A program made the translations under genes and the position numbers. The notes beneath the pieces are model-generated. The model did not search any database, was not told the origin of the DNA, and saw nothing but the letters and a program-made list of their open reading frames with translations. Shown here one piece after another: positions 38,665 to 46,923 of a DNA stretch of 64,000 bases (the first letter of the stretch is position 1; every line of letters starts with the position of its first letter). Source of the DNA: Endozoicomonas sp. NE40 (GTDB taxonomy: Bacteria; Pseudomonadota; Gammaproteobacteria; Pseudomonadales; Endozoicomonadaceae); NCBI RefSeq assembly GCF_040549045.1, contig NZ_JBEWTB010000002.1, positions 62,001-126,000 on the forward strand. The letters are read 5' to 3'.

Positions 38665-39525
38665 GGTGTCTGCCGGTTTTCCAGTAACCAGCCCTCCATC
38701 TGCTCAAACGACGGCCTTACTTCTGCATACAACAAACGACGACCTGCATCCACAGCAATAGCCGATGGACGACCACAGACCTGAGCGACAATAGCCGTTT
38801 TTACACAGTCAAACAGCAGCACTTCTTCTTTGACATTATGCTGAATAGCCTGCGCCAGGGGAGCAGCAAAACCGTAGCATAAGAGAATACCCAGAAAGGT
38901 ACCCACCAGCGCCTTGGCAATCGACATGCCAATAATTTCAACCGGCCCACCCATGGCTCCCATGGTCACAATAATGCCTAACACAGCCGCTACAATACCA
39001 AAACCCCGGCAAGGCATCTGCAATCGACTGAATACTGTGGGCCGGTCGCAGCATATCGTCTTCCATGGTTTCCAGCTCACTGTCCAGCAGACTTTCCAGC
39101 TCATGAGGCTGAACTTTACCCAGAGCCACCAGACGAAGGTTGTCGCAGATAAAGCTGACCAGCCTTGGATTTTCCAGCATTCCGGATTCAGTAAAAATGG
39201 AACTCTCCCCCGGACGCTCGATATGATCTTCCAGCACAGACACACCGGATCGACGACGCAGTTCAAACAGCTGATACAATAACGTCAACAGTCGCTGATA
39301 ATAAGCCTGATTCAGATGTTTACCACGAAACACCTTAACCACCGCCCTGAAGGCATCCTTAACACCTGTCCAGGAATTGGAGATCAAAAAGGCGGCAAAG
39401 GCACCGCCAAAAATAATCACAAATTCGGGCGGCTGCCACAGCACCATCGGCGCGCCCCCAGCCATGACAAATCCGCCAATAATGCTGACTGCAAGCAGAA
39501 TAACGCCACCAAATTTCAAAAACAT
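38661..39525 (-). pseudogene. motA: Flagellar motor stator protein MotA, frameshifted (LafT-like)
   Basis: MotA in two frames. The first 174 or so residues start at 39525 (MFLKFGGVILLAVSIIGGF) and include transmembrane helices 1-2, the cytoplasmic loop and LRPAHSIQSIADALPGF. One extra base near 38998 (CCGGGGTTTTGG where CCGGGTTTTGG would fit) shifts the frame. The rest continues as GIVAAVLGIIVTMGAMGGP with helices 3-4 and the end VRPSFEQMEGWL. Restored length is 287 (E. coli 295). If the insertion is real, this motor has no stator. The homopolymer context makes a sequencing error likely. Confidence 0.9.
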
Positions 39526-39531
39526 ATCTTG

Positions 39532-40287
39532 TTACAACCACTCTAACAGTTTCTTGCGCAGCGACTTCACCGCCTTACTGCGCAATTGGGAAATACGTGC
39601 CTCAGTCAGCTCAAGCACACTGGCAATTTCCTTCTGATTCAGCTCTTCATCATAATACAGCTGCATAATAATCTGCTCACGCTCAGGCAGTTGCTTCAGA
39701 GCTTCAGACAGGGCTACCATCAACCGCTGTCGTACAACAGGGCTGGACACCTTGTCCGGCTCAACAGGTAGAAGGCTTTCACCAGACTCAAGAATCACCT
39801 CAAGACTGGCAACATTGGCTTCGTCCACCTGCATTTCCGTTTTACGACACTCTTCAACCGTTAAACCGGTCGCATCGGCCAGCTCATAATCCGTAGGATT
39901 TCGCCCCAGTTTCTGCTGCAGTCCAGAGCGTGCCACCTGTAGCTCCCGTCCCATCCTGCGCACATTACGTGAACACCAGTCGTTTTTACGCAGACTATCA
40001 AGCATCGCACCACGAACCCGTGGCAGAACATAAGCTTCGAACGGAATATTATCCATGGGACTGTACCGCTCAGCCGCTTCCAGCAAACCGACAAGTCCCG
40101 TCTGTATTAAATCATCCGGATCAACAGCGCCATCCAGCCGGTCTGCCAGATGCAGCGCAACCCGCCGCACCATTTCAGCATGCTCCATCACCAGGGCATC
40201 CCGCTTATCTGCGGCACTGCCAGCATGACGGTTGGCAAAGCATGCCTTGCCTTGCGAAGAATAGGTAAGAGCTACAGCAGACATCAC
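39532..40287 (-). CDS. fliA: Flagellar sigma factor 28 (FliA/LafS)
   Basis: A 251-residue sigma factor with region 2 (EHAEMVRRVALHLADRL, DPDDLIQTGLVGLLEAAERY), region 3 (GRELQVARSGLQQKLGRNPTDYELADATGL) and region 4 helix-turn-helix (LPEREQIIMQLYYDEELNQKEIASVLELTEARISQL). It directs RNA polymerase to late flagellar genes such as flagellin and motor genes. In lateral flagellar loci lafS is in exactly this place, between fliL and motA. Its ATG overlaps the fliL stop. I did not find clear sigma28 promoter sequences in front of the two flagellin genes. Confidence 0.95.
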   Translation of the reverse strand: MMSAVALTYSSQGKACFANRHAGSAADKRDALVMEHAEMVRRVALHLADRLDGAVDPDDLIQTGLVGLLEAAERYSPMDNIPFEAYVLPRVRGAMLDSLRKNDWCSRNVRRMGRELQVARSGLQQKLGRNPTDYELADATGLTVEECRKTEMQVDEANVASLEVILESGESLLPVEPDKVSSPVVRQRLMVALSEALKQLPEREQIIMQLYYDEELNQKEIASVLELTEARISQLRSKAVKSLRKKLLEWL

Positions 40288-40748
40288 TATTGAATCACAT
40301 ACTCGTTAAACAGGACTTCCGAAACCGAATGGACACCATCATTGCTTCCAATAACACCATGCACTTCAGCCAGACTCTTTTCCCGCAGACTATCAAAACC
40401 ATCTTCAGCCAGAAGCCCCTCAACCGATTCACGGGAGTACAGCGCAATTAAACGACTACGAATAACGGGCGAATAATGTTTAATCTCTTTGAAAGAAGAA
40501 TCATGGCTAACGACCAGTACAGGTTTCACTTTAAAGTAACGATTGCTGGCGCCAGTTCTCGAAACATTGACCACGACCGGCTCCATCTCGTAATACACCG
40601 GTTTCGGCGCAATCATTCCCGCCCCGGCCCTTCCGGACAAAACCCAGAACCAGATAACTGCAATACCCACCAGCGCCAATACTGCAAAAGACACAGTTCT
40701 GACAAAACCTGTCTTTTCTTTAGACATCCCTTCTTCCTGATTAAGCAA
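40287..40748 (-). CDS. fliL: Flagellar basal body protein FliL (LafF-like)
   Basis: A 153-residue membrane protein with a short cytoplasmic start, one transmembrane helix (TVSFAVLALVGIAVIWFWVLSG) and a periplasmic FliL domain (YYEMEPVVVNVSRTGASNRY and a later HYSPVIRSRLIALYSRES). The C terminus has LFNEYVIQ. FliL associates with the stator ring and aids torque. It overlaps fliK by eight bases and fliA by one, as in a coupled operon. Confidence 0.9.
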   Translation of the reverse strand: MLNQEEGMSKEKTGFVRTVSFAVLALVGIAVIWFWVLSGRAGAGMIAPKPVYYEMEPVVVNVSRTGASNRYFKVKPVLVVSHDSSFKEIKHYSPVIRSRLIALYSRESVEGLLAEDGFDSLREKSLAEVHGVIGSNDGVHSVSEVLFNEYVIQ

Positions 40749-41940
40749 ATGTGTTAATAAAGCCAGTTGGCAAAATGTCTACAGAAGTCGTTTCGCTGGT
40801 TTCAGGCTGCTGAGCAAGACCACTCTCAGAACCTGTATGACTTCCAGACTGAGACTCACGATGCTGTGCAAACTGTCGTTCACTATCAGAGCCGACATTC
40901 ACATCAACCTGATCGTACCCCTGAGATTCCAGGGCAACCCTCAGGCGATCAGACTGAACATCCAGCAGCTCCCTGACCTGAGGCACGGCAGAAGCCATTT
41001 GAACACTGACGCCTGACTCTTCAATCACCAGTCGTACACCAATGGTTCCAAGCTCAGGCGGATCTAAACGAATCTGAGCCTCCTGCCGCCCTTCACTGAT
41101 CATCGCCACCAGTCGCTGCCCCATGGCATCCGACCAGTTTTCCTGACGCAGACTGATGTCCGGGTTAGCCTGCGTAGCGGTTTGAGCCACTCCGGGATTA
41201 CTGCCGATCTGAACAGGAGTCGCCTCTGTCCTTTGAACCAGCGTTGCAGTGGCAGGCACTGCCCCCATCAGCTCAATGGATGACTGACCAGACTGCATCG
41301 CCAGGTTCTCAGACAGGGTTTCCGTCATCACCTGCAACTTCATATCCAGCGCAGGTTGATAAGATAAGGTTTGCTCTGCTTTTAGGGCATCCACTTCAGC
41401 CGGGGAAAATGCGACAGCCTTTGCCGAAGCGTCAGTAGCAGACTCAAGTCGTTCTTTATTCAACAACTCTCTGTCCAGCAACTCTTTACTCAACAAAGTG
41501 TCTGCCTGCCTTTCAGACTCATCGGCTGGCATATACTGTTCAAGGGCTTTCTCCAGCGCCTTACCGGCTGCTTCAGACAAAAGAGGCTGACCTGCGCCCT
41601 CTACAACATCCTGCACCGTTGCCTCAACCTGCTGCCGCCACGTCTGCAGATCCACAACCTCCGCCAGAGGATGCTGCTCGACCTGCCAGTTAAACTGGCT
41701 TTCCAGCATCGCCAGAAAGCCTGTCACTTCACTGTCGTCCATGGTTTCGATGGTCGAGCGTAACGCATCCAACCGCTGATCCTGGGCTTCAGAACCAGCG
41801 GTTTCCTCAACAAACTGTTCAAGCACATCGTCAAACAGCTGTTCACCGGACGACCTTTCAGAATTTGATGAAGAAATCCGAGTCGAACCCTGTGCGGTCG
41901 CACTTAACAAATCCATGCCGGAAATCACACTGGTAGTCAT
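40741..41940 (-). CDS. fliK: Hook-length control protein FliK (LafE-like)
   Basis: A 399-residue protein with a low-complexity, Gln/Glu/Ala-rich N-terminal two-thirds, the ruler part, and a conserved C-terminal Flg_hook domain (about 280-365). That domain contains MISEGRQEAQIRLDPPELGT, the hallmark of the family, followed by VQMASAVPQVRELL. It measures the hook and switches export to filament proteins. It overlaps fliT by four bases. Confidence 0.92.
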   Translation of the reverse strand: MTTSVISGMDLLSATAQGSTRISSSNSERSSGEQLFDDVLEQFVEETAGSEAQDQRLDALRSTIETMDDSEVTGFLAMLESQFNWQVEQHPLAEVVDLQTWRQQVEATVQDVVEGAGQPLLSEAAGKALEKALEQYMPADESERQADTLLSKELLDRELLNKERLESATDASAKAVAFSPAEVDALKAEQTLSYQPALDMKLQVMTETLSENLAMQSGQSSIELMGAVPATATLVQRTEATPVQIGSNPGVAQTATQANPDISLRQENWSDAMGQRLVAMISEGRQEAQIRLDPPELGTIGVRLVIEESGVSVQMASAVPQVRELLDVQSDRLRVALESQGYDQVDVNVGSDSERQFAQHRESQSGSHTGSESGLAQQPETSETTSVDILPTGFINTFA

Positions 41941-42275
41941 GCATTTTTCCTCAATTCACGATTACCGGCAGCCAGCGAGTTTTTATACCCTTCAAGAGCG
42001 CCTTTTTTACTGCGCATGGCTTCCATCTTATCCTTCAGCTCAAGGCGACGCTGACGACACTGAACAAATATCTGTTCATAGGTTTGTTTCATTTCACTGA
42101 TGACATCTGCCAGCTCACCCTGCTTCCATTCAGGGTTGACAGCCTTCAGAAGTTCACGGATATCGTCGTCAATTTCCTGAACAAGGGGCCAGTCTTTCTG
42201 CTCACTGGCTTCTATCAGCTCCTGCTGCAGAATAGCCAGGTCATCCCGAACAGCGGCAGGGTTATTCGCCACCAT
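41937..42275 (-). CDS. FliT-like flagellar export chaperone (LafD-like)
   Basis: A 112-residue all-helical protein. Sequence similarity to FliT is weak, but position (between fliS and fliK), size and helical coiled character (LIEASEQKDWPLVQEIDDDI; CRQRRLELKDKMEAM) agree with the LafD/FliT chaperone of lateral systems. FliT binds the FliD cap protein and other export substrates. It overlaps fliS by 14 bases and fliK by four. Confidence 0.7.
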   Translation of the reverse strand: MVANNPAAVRDDLAILQQELIEASEQKDWPLVQEIDDDIRELLKAVNPEWKQGELADVISEMKQTYEQIFVQCRQRRLELKDKMEAMRSKKGALEGYKNSLAAGNRELRKNA

Positions 42276-42660
42276 TCAGCTGTCCCCCAATCTGATCCCA
42301 GGAACCCTTGATCCTGGTCATCAGGTCCATCACTTCATCAATCGGTTCAGCCGAATTAGTCCGGGTTGCTTCCAGCAGGCGGGTATTGCAGTACTGGTAA
42401 ATCTGAGCCAGGTTCTGACTCATCTCTCCACCAATTTCATGATCAAGAGCGCCGCTCAGCGCACCCAGAATATCCATACACTTGCCAATACTTTCGCCGC
42501 GCAATGCCATATCCTTGCGCTCAATGGCACCTGCCGCCTTGGACAGATTGTCGATCAGGTTTTCGTACATAATCACCACCAGCCGGTAAGGGCTGGCCAC
42601 TTCGGCACGGGTTCGGGTCTGGTTACTCTGGTAGGCGTTCAGGCCGCGTTTTGCATTCAT
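42262..42660 (-). CDS. fliS: Flagellin chaperone FliS (LafC-like)
   Basis: A 132-residue four-helix protein that binds the C-terminal end of flagellin and keeps it unpolymerised before export. Family motifs are AYQSNQTRTRAEVASPYRLVVIMYENLIDNL and LDHEIGGEMSQNLAQIYQYCNTRLLEA. ATG 42660 follows fliD by 15 bases. The size and order match other lateral clusters. Confidence 0.95.
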   Translation of the reverse strand: MNAKRGLNAYQSNQTRTRAEVASPYRLVVIMYENLIDNLSKAAGAIERKDMALRGESIGKCMDILGALSGALDHEIGGEMSQNLAQIYQYCNTRLLEATRTNSAEPIDEVMDLMTRIKGSWDQIGGQLNGGE

Positions 42661-42675
42661 AACTTAACTGGAAAC

Positions 42676-44070
42676 TTAAAAGGTAAACATGGATTGCTGC
42701 ATCTGGGCGACTGCCAGATCCATTGCGATAAATTCATTCAGGTAGCGCTGGTAAATGGACTCATAACGGGTTTCAACCACTTCCCACTCCGACTCCACAG
42801 CACGCAGATTGCGTTCCAGCGTTTCAACACGGGCATCAATCAGACCATCTTTCGGGATGTATTTGTCATCATTACTCGGTGGTGGTACATAGTCTTCATC
42901 TTCTTCATCACCTTCTGACTCATCTTCTTCAGGGCGACCAATGTACTTGGTTGAAACATCCTGCCACTCTTCCACCACTTCCAGAAACATTTCAGTCACC
43001 GCTTTCGGGTCTTCATCCAGTGCTTCCTGCAACACACTGGTATCGACTTCAAGATCACCATTACGGTTAGTCATGACACCAATGCTGGCAAGGTTCGGAT
43101 AAGGACCATCAAACGTCATCTGCTGCACATGGCGAAGCTCATTACGGATACCATTGATCATGGGGTCACCCGCCAGCGGGCCGCGAGTCACATTACCGTC
43201 GTCGTCCATAGAACGACTGCCCAGAGAATCCAGCGTACTCAGCACATCATTAAAACTGTCTACAATGGCGCGGGCAGAAGATGTCATTTTTGAGGTATCT
43301 GAACGAACCTCAAAGGTGAAGGCTTCATCATTAGTGCTTTTAAGGTCAATGGTTACGCCGGGAATGGCATCTTCTACACGATTGGTAGCACTGGTCATCC
43401 TTTTACCGTCAATAAAAAACTCTGCATCCTGAGCATCCTGCAGAGTTTCCAACATCAGCTTGTCATTACCCTGACGAACGGTAATCGCATTATCAACACC
43501 AGTTTCGTCTGATGTCAGCGTCAGATAAGACTGCTCACCATCGCTTAACAGACTCGCAGTAACACCGGGATTATCAGAATGATTGTTAATCTCTTCTGCA
43601 ATGTCTGCGATATTGTCACCTTCCGCAATTTCAATTGTCAGACGCTCACCAGCAACAACAATGGTATACTCGCCTGCCAGCTCTTCGGTAATTTCACCGG
43701 CATTATCACCCGTTGCATCCACAGCAAACAGCTCAACCTTATGTTGCTGAGCCAGCTCATTCACTTGCAAAGAATAAGTATTGGTAATCGCCGTCTCATC
43801 AACACTGATACCCGCATACTTTTCATCGTCTTCCGCCATGGACACCGACACGGAACCAAACCGGGTCACATCCGAATAACGATTCAGCGAGTTATAAAAA
43901 CTGTTCAGAGAACCGGTCAGCTCATTCAATGCTGCAATTTCTTCATTAATCGCGCCTTCACGACGGGTCAGCTGAGTAGCTTTCGGCGTGATCTGCAGTG
44001 TCGCCATTTGGGTAGCCATACCGTAGATATCCAGCCCGGTACCCATTCCACCCATGGAGATGCCTGACAT
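42676..44070 (-). CDS. fliD: Flagellar filament cap protein FliD (LafB-like)
   Basis: A 464-residue filament cap protein. The conserved N terminus is MGGMGTGLDIYGMATQMATLQITPKATQLTRRE (D0 coiled segment). Central domains have variable sequence. The FliD_C region includes RSDTSKMTSSARAIVDSFNDVLSTL and GIRNELRHVQ. A helical end (YESIYQRYLNEFIAMDLAVAQMQ) closes D0. It forms the pentameric cap that folds flagellin at the tip. An acidic insert (RPEEDESEGDEEDEDY) near residue 385 is unusual. Confidence 0.93.
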   Translation of the reverse strand: MSGISMGGMGTGLDIYGMATQMATLQITPKATQLTRREGAINEEIAALNELTGSLNSFYNSLNRYSDVTRFGSVSVSMAEDDEKYAGISVDETAITNTYSLQVNELAQQHKVELFAVDATGDNAGEITEELAGEYTIVVAGERLTIEIAEGDNIADIAEEINNHSDNPGVTASLLSDGEQSYLTLTSDETGVDNAITVRQGNDKLMLETLQDAQDAEFFIDGKRMTSATNRVEDAIPGVTIDLKSTNDEAFTFEVRSDTSKMTSSARAIVDSFNDVLSTLDSLGSRSMDDDGNVTRGPLAGDPMINGIRNELRHVQQMTFDGPYPNLASIGVMTNRNGDLEVDTSVLQEALDEDPKAVTEMFLEVVEEWQDVSTKYIGRPEEDESEGDEEDEDYVPPPSNDDKYIPKDGLIDARVETLERNLRAVESEWEVVETRYESIYQRYLNEFIAMDLAVAQMQQSMFTF

Positions 44071-44177
44071 ACTTTACTTCCTCATTCCCGGCGCAGGTTA
44101 AACGACAGCGCCTGAATCCAAAGGCTGACAAACGCCTTCAAATAATACAATTAATGGGTTATGCAAATGCTGTGCCA

Positions 44178-44537
44178 TCAACATTCACGATCAATAAAAA
44201 AAGCCGTTTCATCACCAGAGTCAGCCCGGCTAATCGCATCATCTGCCATCATCAGCCCAATACTTTCACCAGTAGCATCCAGCACCGTCACCGCAAGCTC
44301 ACCATCCAGCTCGACCATTTCAAAACCCATTTCATGTCGAGCCTCACGCTCCTGCAATACAAGAATGGCAGCCTGCAATTTTTTCCGGAAATCCATTTCC
44401 GTTGCCCGACGGTGTTTTTTCTTATCAGCATCACTGCCTACAAACCCCTTCAAAGGCTTGACTCCGGAAACAGACGTCACCCTACTGGATGAAGAGCTAA
44501 ACGAAGACACATCAGGCAGATCCGGATCAGTATTCAT
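44178..44537 (-). CDS. FlaG-like flagellar protein
   Basis: A 119-residue protein between fliC and fliD, where FlaG homologues usually occur. The first half is Ser-rich and disordered. The second half, MGFEMVELDGELAVTVLDATGESIGLMM, follows the FlaG pattern of a strand, a turn with Asp/Gly, then D-x-x-T/G-E-x-I. FlaG affects filament length in several bacteria. Similarity is modest, so the call rests largely on position. Confidence 0.55.
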   Translation of the reverse strand: MNTDPDLPDVSSFSSSSSRVTSVSGVKPLKGFVGSDADKKKHRRATEMDFRKKLQAAILVLQEREARHEMGFEMVELDGELAVTVLDATGESIGLMMADDAISRADSGDETAFFIDREC

Positions 44538-44599
44538 GGCACAGCACTTAAAAAATTAAGGGTTATAAGTTGAAAACGACAGAGGATGCCTTTTCTTAA

Positions 44600-44644
44600 A
44601 CCCATAAAAAAAGCGAGCCATCAAGACCCGCCTTCCAAAAAAAC
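44600..44644 (-). terminator. Terminator after the proximal flagellin gene
   Basis: On the minus strand GGCGGGTC and GGCTCGCT pair over seven positions (two G-T pairs), followed by TTTTTTT. It lies 17 bases after the flagellin stop, upstream of flaG. Confidence 0.6.
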
Positions 44645-44660
44645 CGTTTCTGACCAACTA

Positions 44661-45767
44661 TTACTGCAATAACATACCCGCGTACTGAGGCATACCTTTC
44701 GCCTGCGCCAACACTGACACACCCGCCTGCATCAACATCTGGTTACTGGTCATTTCAACCGTTTGCTCAGCAAAATCAGCGTCCTGAATACGCGCCTGGG
44801 AAACACCCAGGTTTTCTTCCATAGACGTCAGATTGCTGATGGTAGACTCCAGACGATTCTGCACCGCACCCAGATCCGCACGCTGCTCATCCAGCTGAAC
44901 CAGCGCCTCATCCAGAATAATCATTGCCTTGGTGGCACCCGCCTGAGTTTCAACGTTAATGCTGTCAACACTCAGGTTCTTACCAGTCAGTTCGTTATCA
45001 TCTTCATCGCCAACCAGGTCTACCTCACCCTCATGACCAACAATCTCCAGCTTAACAGGGTCAACAGAGTATACAGCTGTAGCATCAACATCATACTGCA
45101 CCAACAATTCATCCAACTCTTCTGCAACATCTGAAACATGTTTAGGCCCCGGATCAGCAGACAGCGTTACTTCCTCACCACCAATCGTTAATTCCAGATC
45201 AGCGATCATAGTCCCTTCAGTATCAAATTCAGCAGGAATGGTCGCCTCCCGAATCTCCGATCCCAGATCAGCCCCCGTCACAGAATCAATACCAAAGCTA
45301 ATGGTATCCCCTGCCGTCTCACCAATCTGAAACTCCAGATGCTCCGAAGTACCGTCCAGCAGATTAATACCAGCAAAGTTCGTAGTATTGGCAATACGGT
45401 TGATCTCATCCTTCAGATGATCCACTTCTTTCTGGATCGCTTCGCGGTCTTCTTCCGTATTCGTATCGTTAAACGCCTGCATGGACAGGTCACGAATACG
45501 GTTCATAACATTGGTGGATTCACTCATGCCCGCTTCTGCGGTCTGCGCCATAGAGATTGCATCCGACGAGTTACGCTGCGCTACCGCCAGCCCCTGCATC
45601 TGGGTCTGCATACGGTTGGCAATCTGCATGCCTGCTGCATCGTCAGCCGCCGAATTAATTCGCAAACCCGTTGACAACTGCTGCATATTGCCGGTCAGCT
45701 TCAACTGGTTGGAATTAAGGATATTCTGCGCCATCTTGGCGGAATTATTGGAGTTGATCGTGATCAA
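44661..45767 (-). CDS. fliC: Flagellin (LafA-like), TTG start
   Basis: A 368-residue flagellin. The conserved D0/D1 N terminus is ITINSNNSAKMAQNILNSNQ and LSTGLRINSAADDAAGMQIANRM. The C terminus has LGAVQNRLESTISNLTSMEENL, then MTSNQMLMQAGVSVLAQAKGMPQYAGMLLQ. The central 170 residues are variable and acidic. The start codon is TTG at 45767 (TTGATCACGATC), with GGAGTGA seven bases before it. It lies next to flaG and fliD. The second flagellin is about 1.1 kb upstream. Confidence 0.95.
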   Translation of the reverse strand: MITINSNNSAKMAQNILNSNQLKLTGNMQQLSTGLRINSAADDAAGMQIANRMQTQMQGLAVAQRNSSDAISMAQTAEAGMSESTNVMNRIRDLSMQAFNDTNTEEDREAIQKEVDHLKDEINRIANTTNFAGINLLDGTSEHLEFQIGETAGDTISFGIDSVTGADLGSEIREATIPAEFDTEGTMIADLELTIGGEEVTLSADPGPKHVSDVAEELDELLVQYDVDATAVYSVDPVKLEIVGHEGEVDLVGDEDDNELTGKNLSVDSINVETQAGATKAMIILDEALVQLDEQRADLGAVQNRLESTISNLTSMEENLGVSQARIQDADFAEQTVEMTSNQMLMQAGVSVLAQAKGMPQYAGMLLQ

Positions 45768-45930
45768 GAGGGGTCACTCCACAGTATCAAAAACGTTGAG
45801 CGCCGGTTAGACAGAGCGCATTTAACGCAGTAAACGACCACTCTTAAAATTATTAAAATAAAATTCGTCTTTGACAGATTTTCAGACAAGCATTATGTTG
45901 TGTAACACCTCCCCGCAAGAGGATACCATC

Positions 45931-46175
45931 ATGCCCAGCCCCCCACCAATGAAGACATCGAAAGCATGGCAGGCTGCCTGACGGATGATCACCAACAGCA
46001 GATTATCAGCCTGGAAGACATGGAACAGGCAATAAAATCAGGCATAATCGAATCGTGGAGCAAGAACAAAAAGGAACTGACCGGCGTCACCGCCGAGCTG
46101 GCTGGCATTATTGACAGAGACGAACTGAACACGATTGACAGCTACACCGACCACCTGCAGGAAAAATATTTCTAA
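45931..46175 (+). CDS. Small hypothetical protein, possible frameshift at start
   Basis: The clear open frame begins at ATG 45966 (69 residues, MAGCLTDDHQQQIISLEDM...), a poor start. An ATG at 45931 has an AGAGG site eight bases before it. One extra C in the C6 run at 45939-45944 would join it in frame and give 81 residues beginning MPSPPTNEDIESMAGCL. The protein is acidic and helical, with TGVTAELAGIIDRDELNTID. No family is recognised. Its end directly faces the antitoxin gene end. Confidence 0.45.
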
Positions 46176-46176
46176 G

Positions 46177-46461
46177 TCAAACCGACTTCGCCATCAAATG
46201 AAGCCCAAGGGCTTTCATCACCGCAAGGGTGGTTTTCAGGGTGGGGTTCCCCTGCTCGCTGAATGAACGATACAACTGCTCACGGGACAGTCCGGTTTCC
46301 TCTGCCACCTGACTCATCCCCTTCGCACGTGCCACCACGCCCAGCGCTTTGGCAATATAAGCCGCATCCCCTGTCTCAAAAGCGTCTGCCATAAACACTT
46401 CAATTGCTTCCTGACTATCCAGCGCTCCGGCCGGGTCGTAGTCAAATATAGGCTCCTTCAT
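46177..46461 (-). CDS. HigA-type addiction module antitoxin
   Basis: A 94-residue helix-turn-helix antitoxin of the 'putative addiction module antidote' group that pairs with RelE-like Gp49 toxins. It begins MKEPIFDYDPAGALDSQEAI at ATG 46461, one base after the toxin stop. Motifs are FMADAFETGDAAYIAKALGVVARAKGMSQVAEETGLSREQLYRSFSE and a closing NPTLKTTLAVMKALGLHL. The frame is intact, whereas its toxin is broken. It could still act as an antidote for a related toxin. Confidence 0.9.
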   Translation of the reverse strand: MKEPIFDYDPAGALDSQEAIEVFMADAFETGDAAYIAKALGVVARAKGMSQVAEETGLSREQLYRSFSEQGNPTLKTTLAVMKALGLHLMAKSV

Positions 46462-46462
46462 G

Positions 46463-46759
46463 CTAATCCCTCCATTCCCTTGCCAGACACCTGGCTGTTT
46501 CAATATCCCGCTTCTGAGCACTTTTGTTGCCACCGCACAAAAGCAAGACAACCTCTCCTTCCCGACGCTTGAAGTATACCCTGTACCCAGTTCCGTAATG
46601 AATTCTTTACTCACTCACTCCTTCACCCACTGGTGATACATCCCCTTCAAGACCATTAACCAGCCGAAAAATCCGGGCTGCAATCGCCGCCTTTGCACGC
46701 TTATCCCTGAGCTTGCTTTCCCATCTTTGGTACGTAGCCGTCTGCTTGATAACTATCAT
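46463..46759 (-). pseudogene. RelE/HigB-like toxin broken by a stop codon
   Basis: A 98-codon toxin gene with an in-frame stop at codon 51 (TAA, 46607-46609). Read through the stop it gives the full family sequence: VIKQTATYQRWESKLRDKRAKAA, ARIFRLVNGLEGDVSPVGEGVSE, stop, RIHYGTGYRVYFKRREGEVVLLL, CGGNKSAQKRDIETARCLAREWRD. The family has Leu here (VSELRIH), so TTA changed to TAA in one step. RelE-type toxins cut mRNA on the ribosome. The truncated N-terminal half lacks the catalytic C-terminal sheet. Confidence 0.88.
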
Positions 46760-46790
46760 CAATACAGTGTAGTCATTAAACTACATATTG

Positions 46791-46824
46791 CAAAAAAGGC
46801 GAACCCCGAAAGATTCGCCTTGCA
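46791..46824 (-). terminator. Terminator after the distal flagellin gene
   Basis: On the minus strand GCAAGGCGAA and TTCGCCTTTTTT form an 8-10-bp stem with a ten-base loop and a T-run. It separates the flagellin from the toxin-antitoxin remnant. Confidence 0.8.
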
Positions 46825-46837
46825 ACACGCCCATCGC

Positions 46838-46904
46838 CATCCCCGCGCAGGCGGGAACCCACTACTCGTAGCAGATTCTCACTTTCATGGGAATGACAAA
46901 AAAA
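46838..46904. repeat. REP-like extragenic palindromic element
   Basis: The stretch holds CCCCGCGCAGGCGGGAACCC and ends CTTTCATGGGAATGACA. This is the general form of the widespread extragenic palindrome whose ends read TCATTCCCGCG...GCGGGAATCC. It contains a G/C-rich stem and lies directly between the flagellin stop and its terminator-like hairpin. Copy number elsewhere cannot be seen from this window. Confidence 0.5.
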
Positions 46905-46923
46905 GACATGACAGCAGCCAGTA

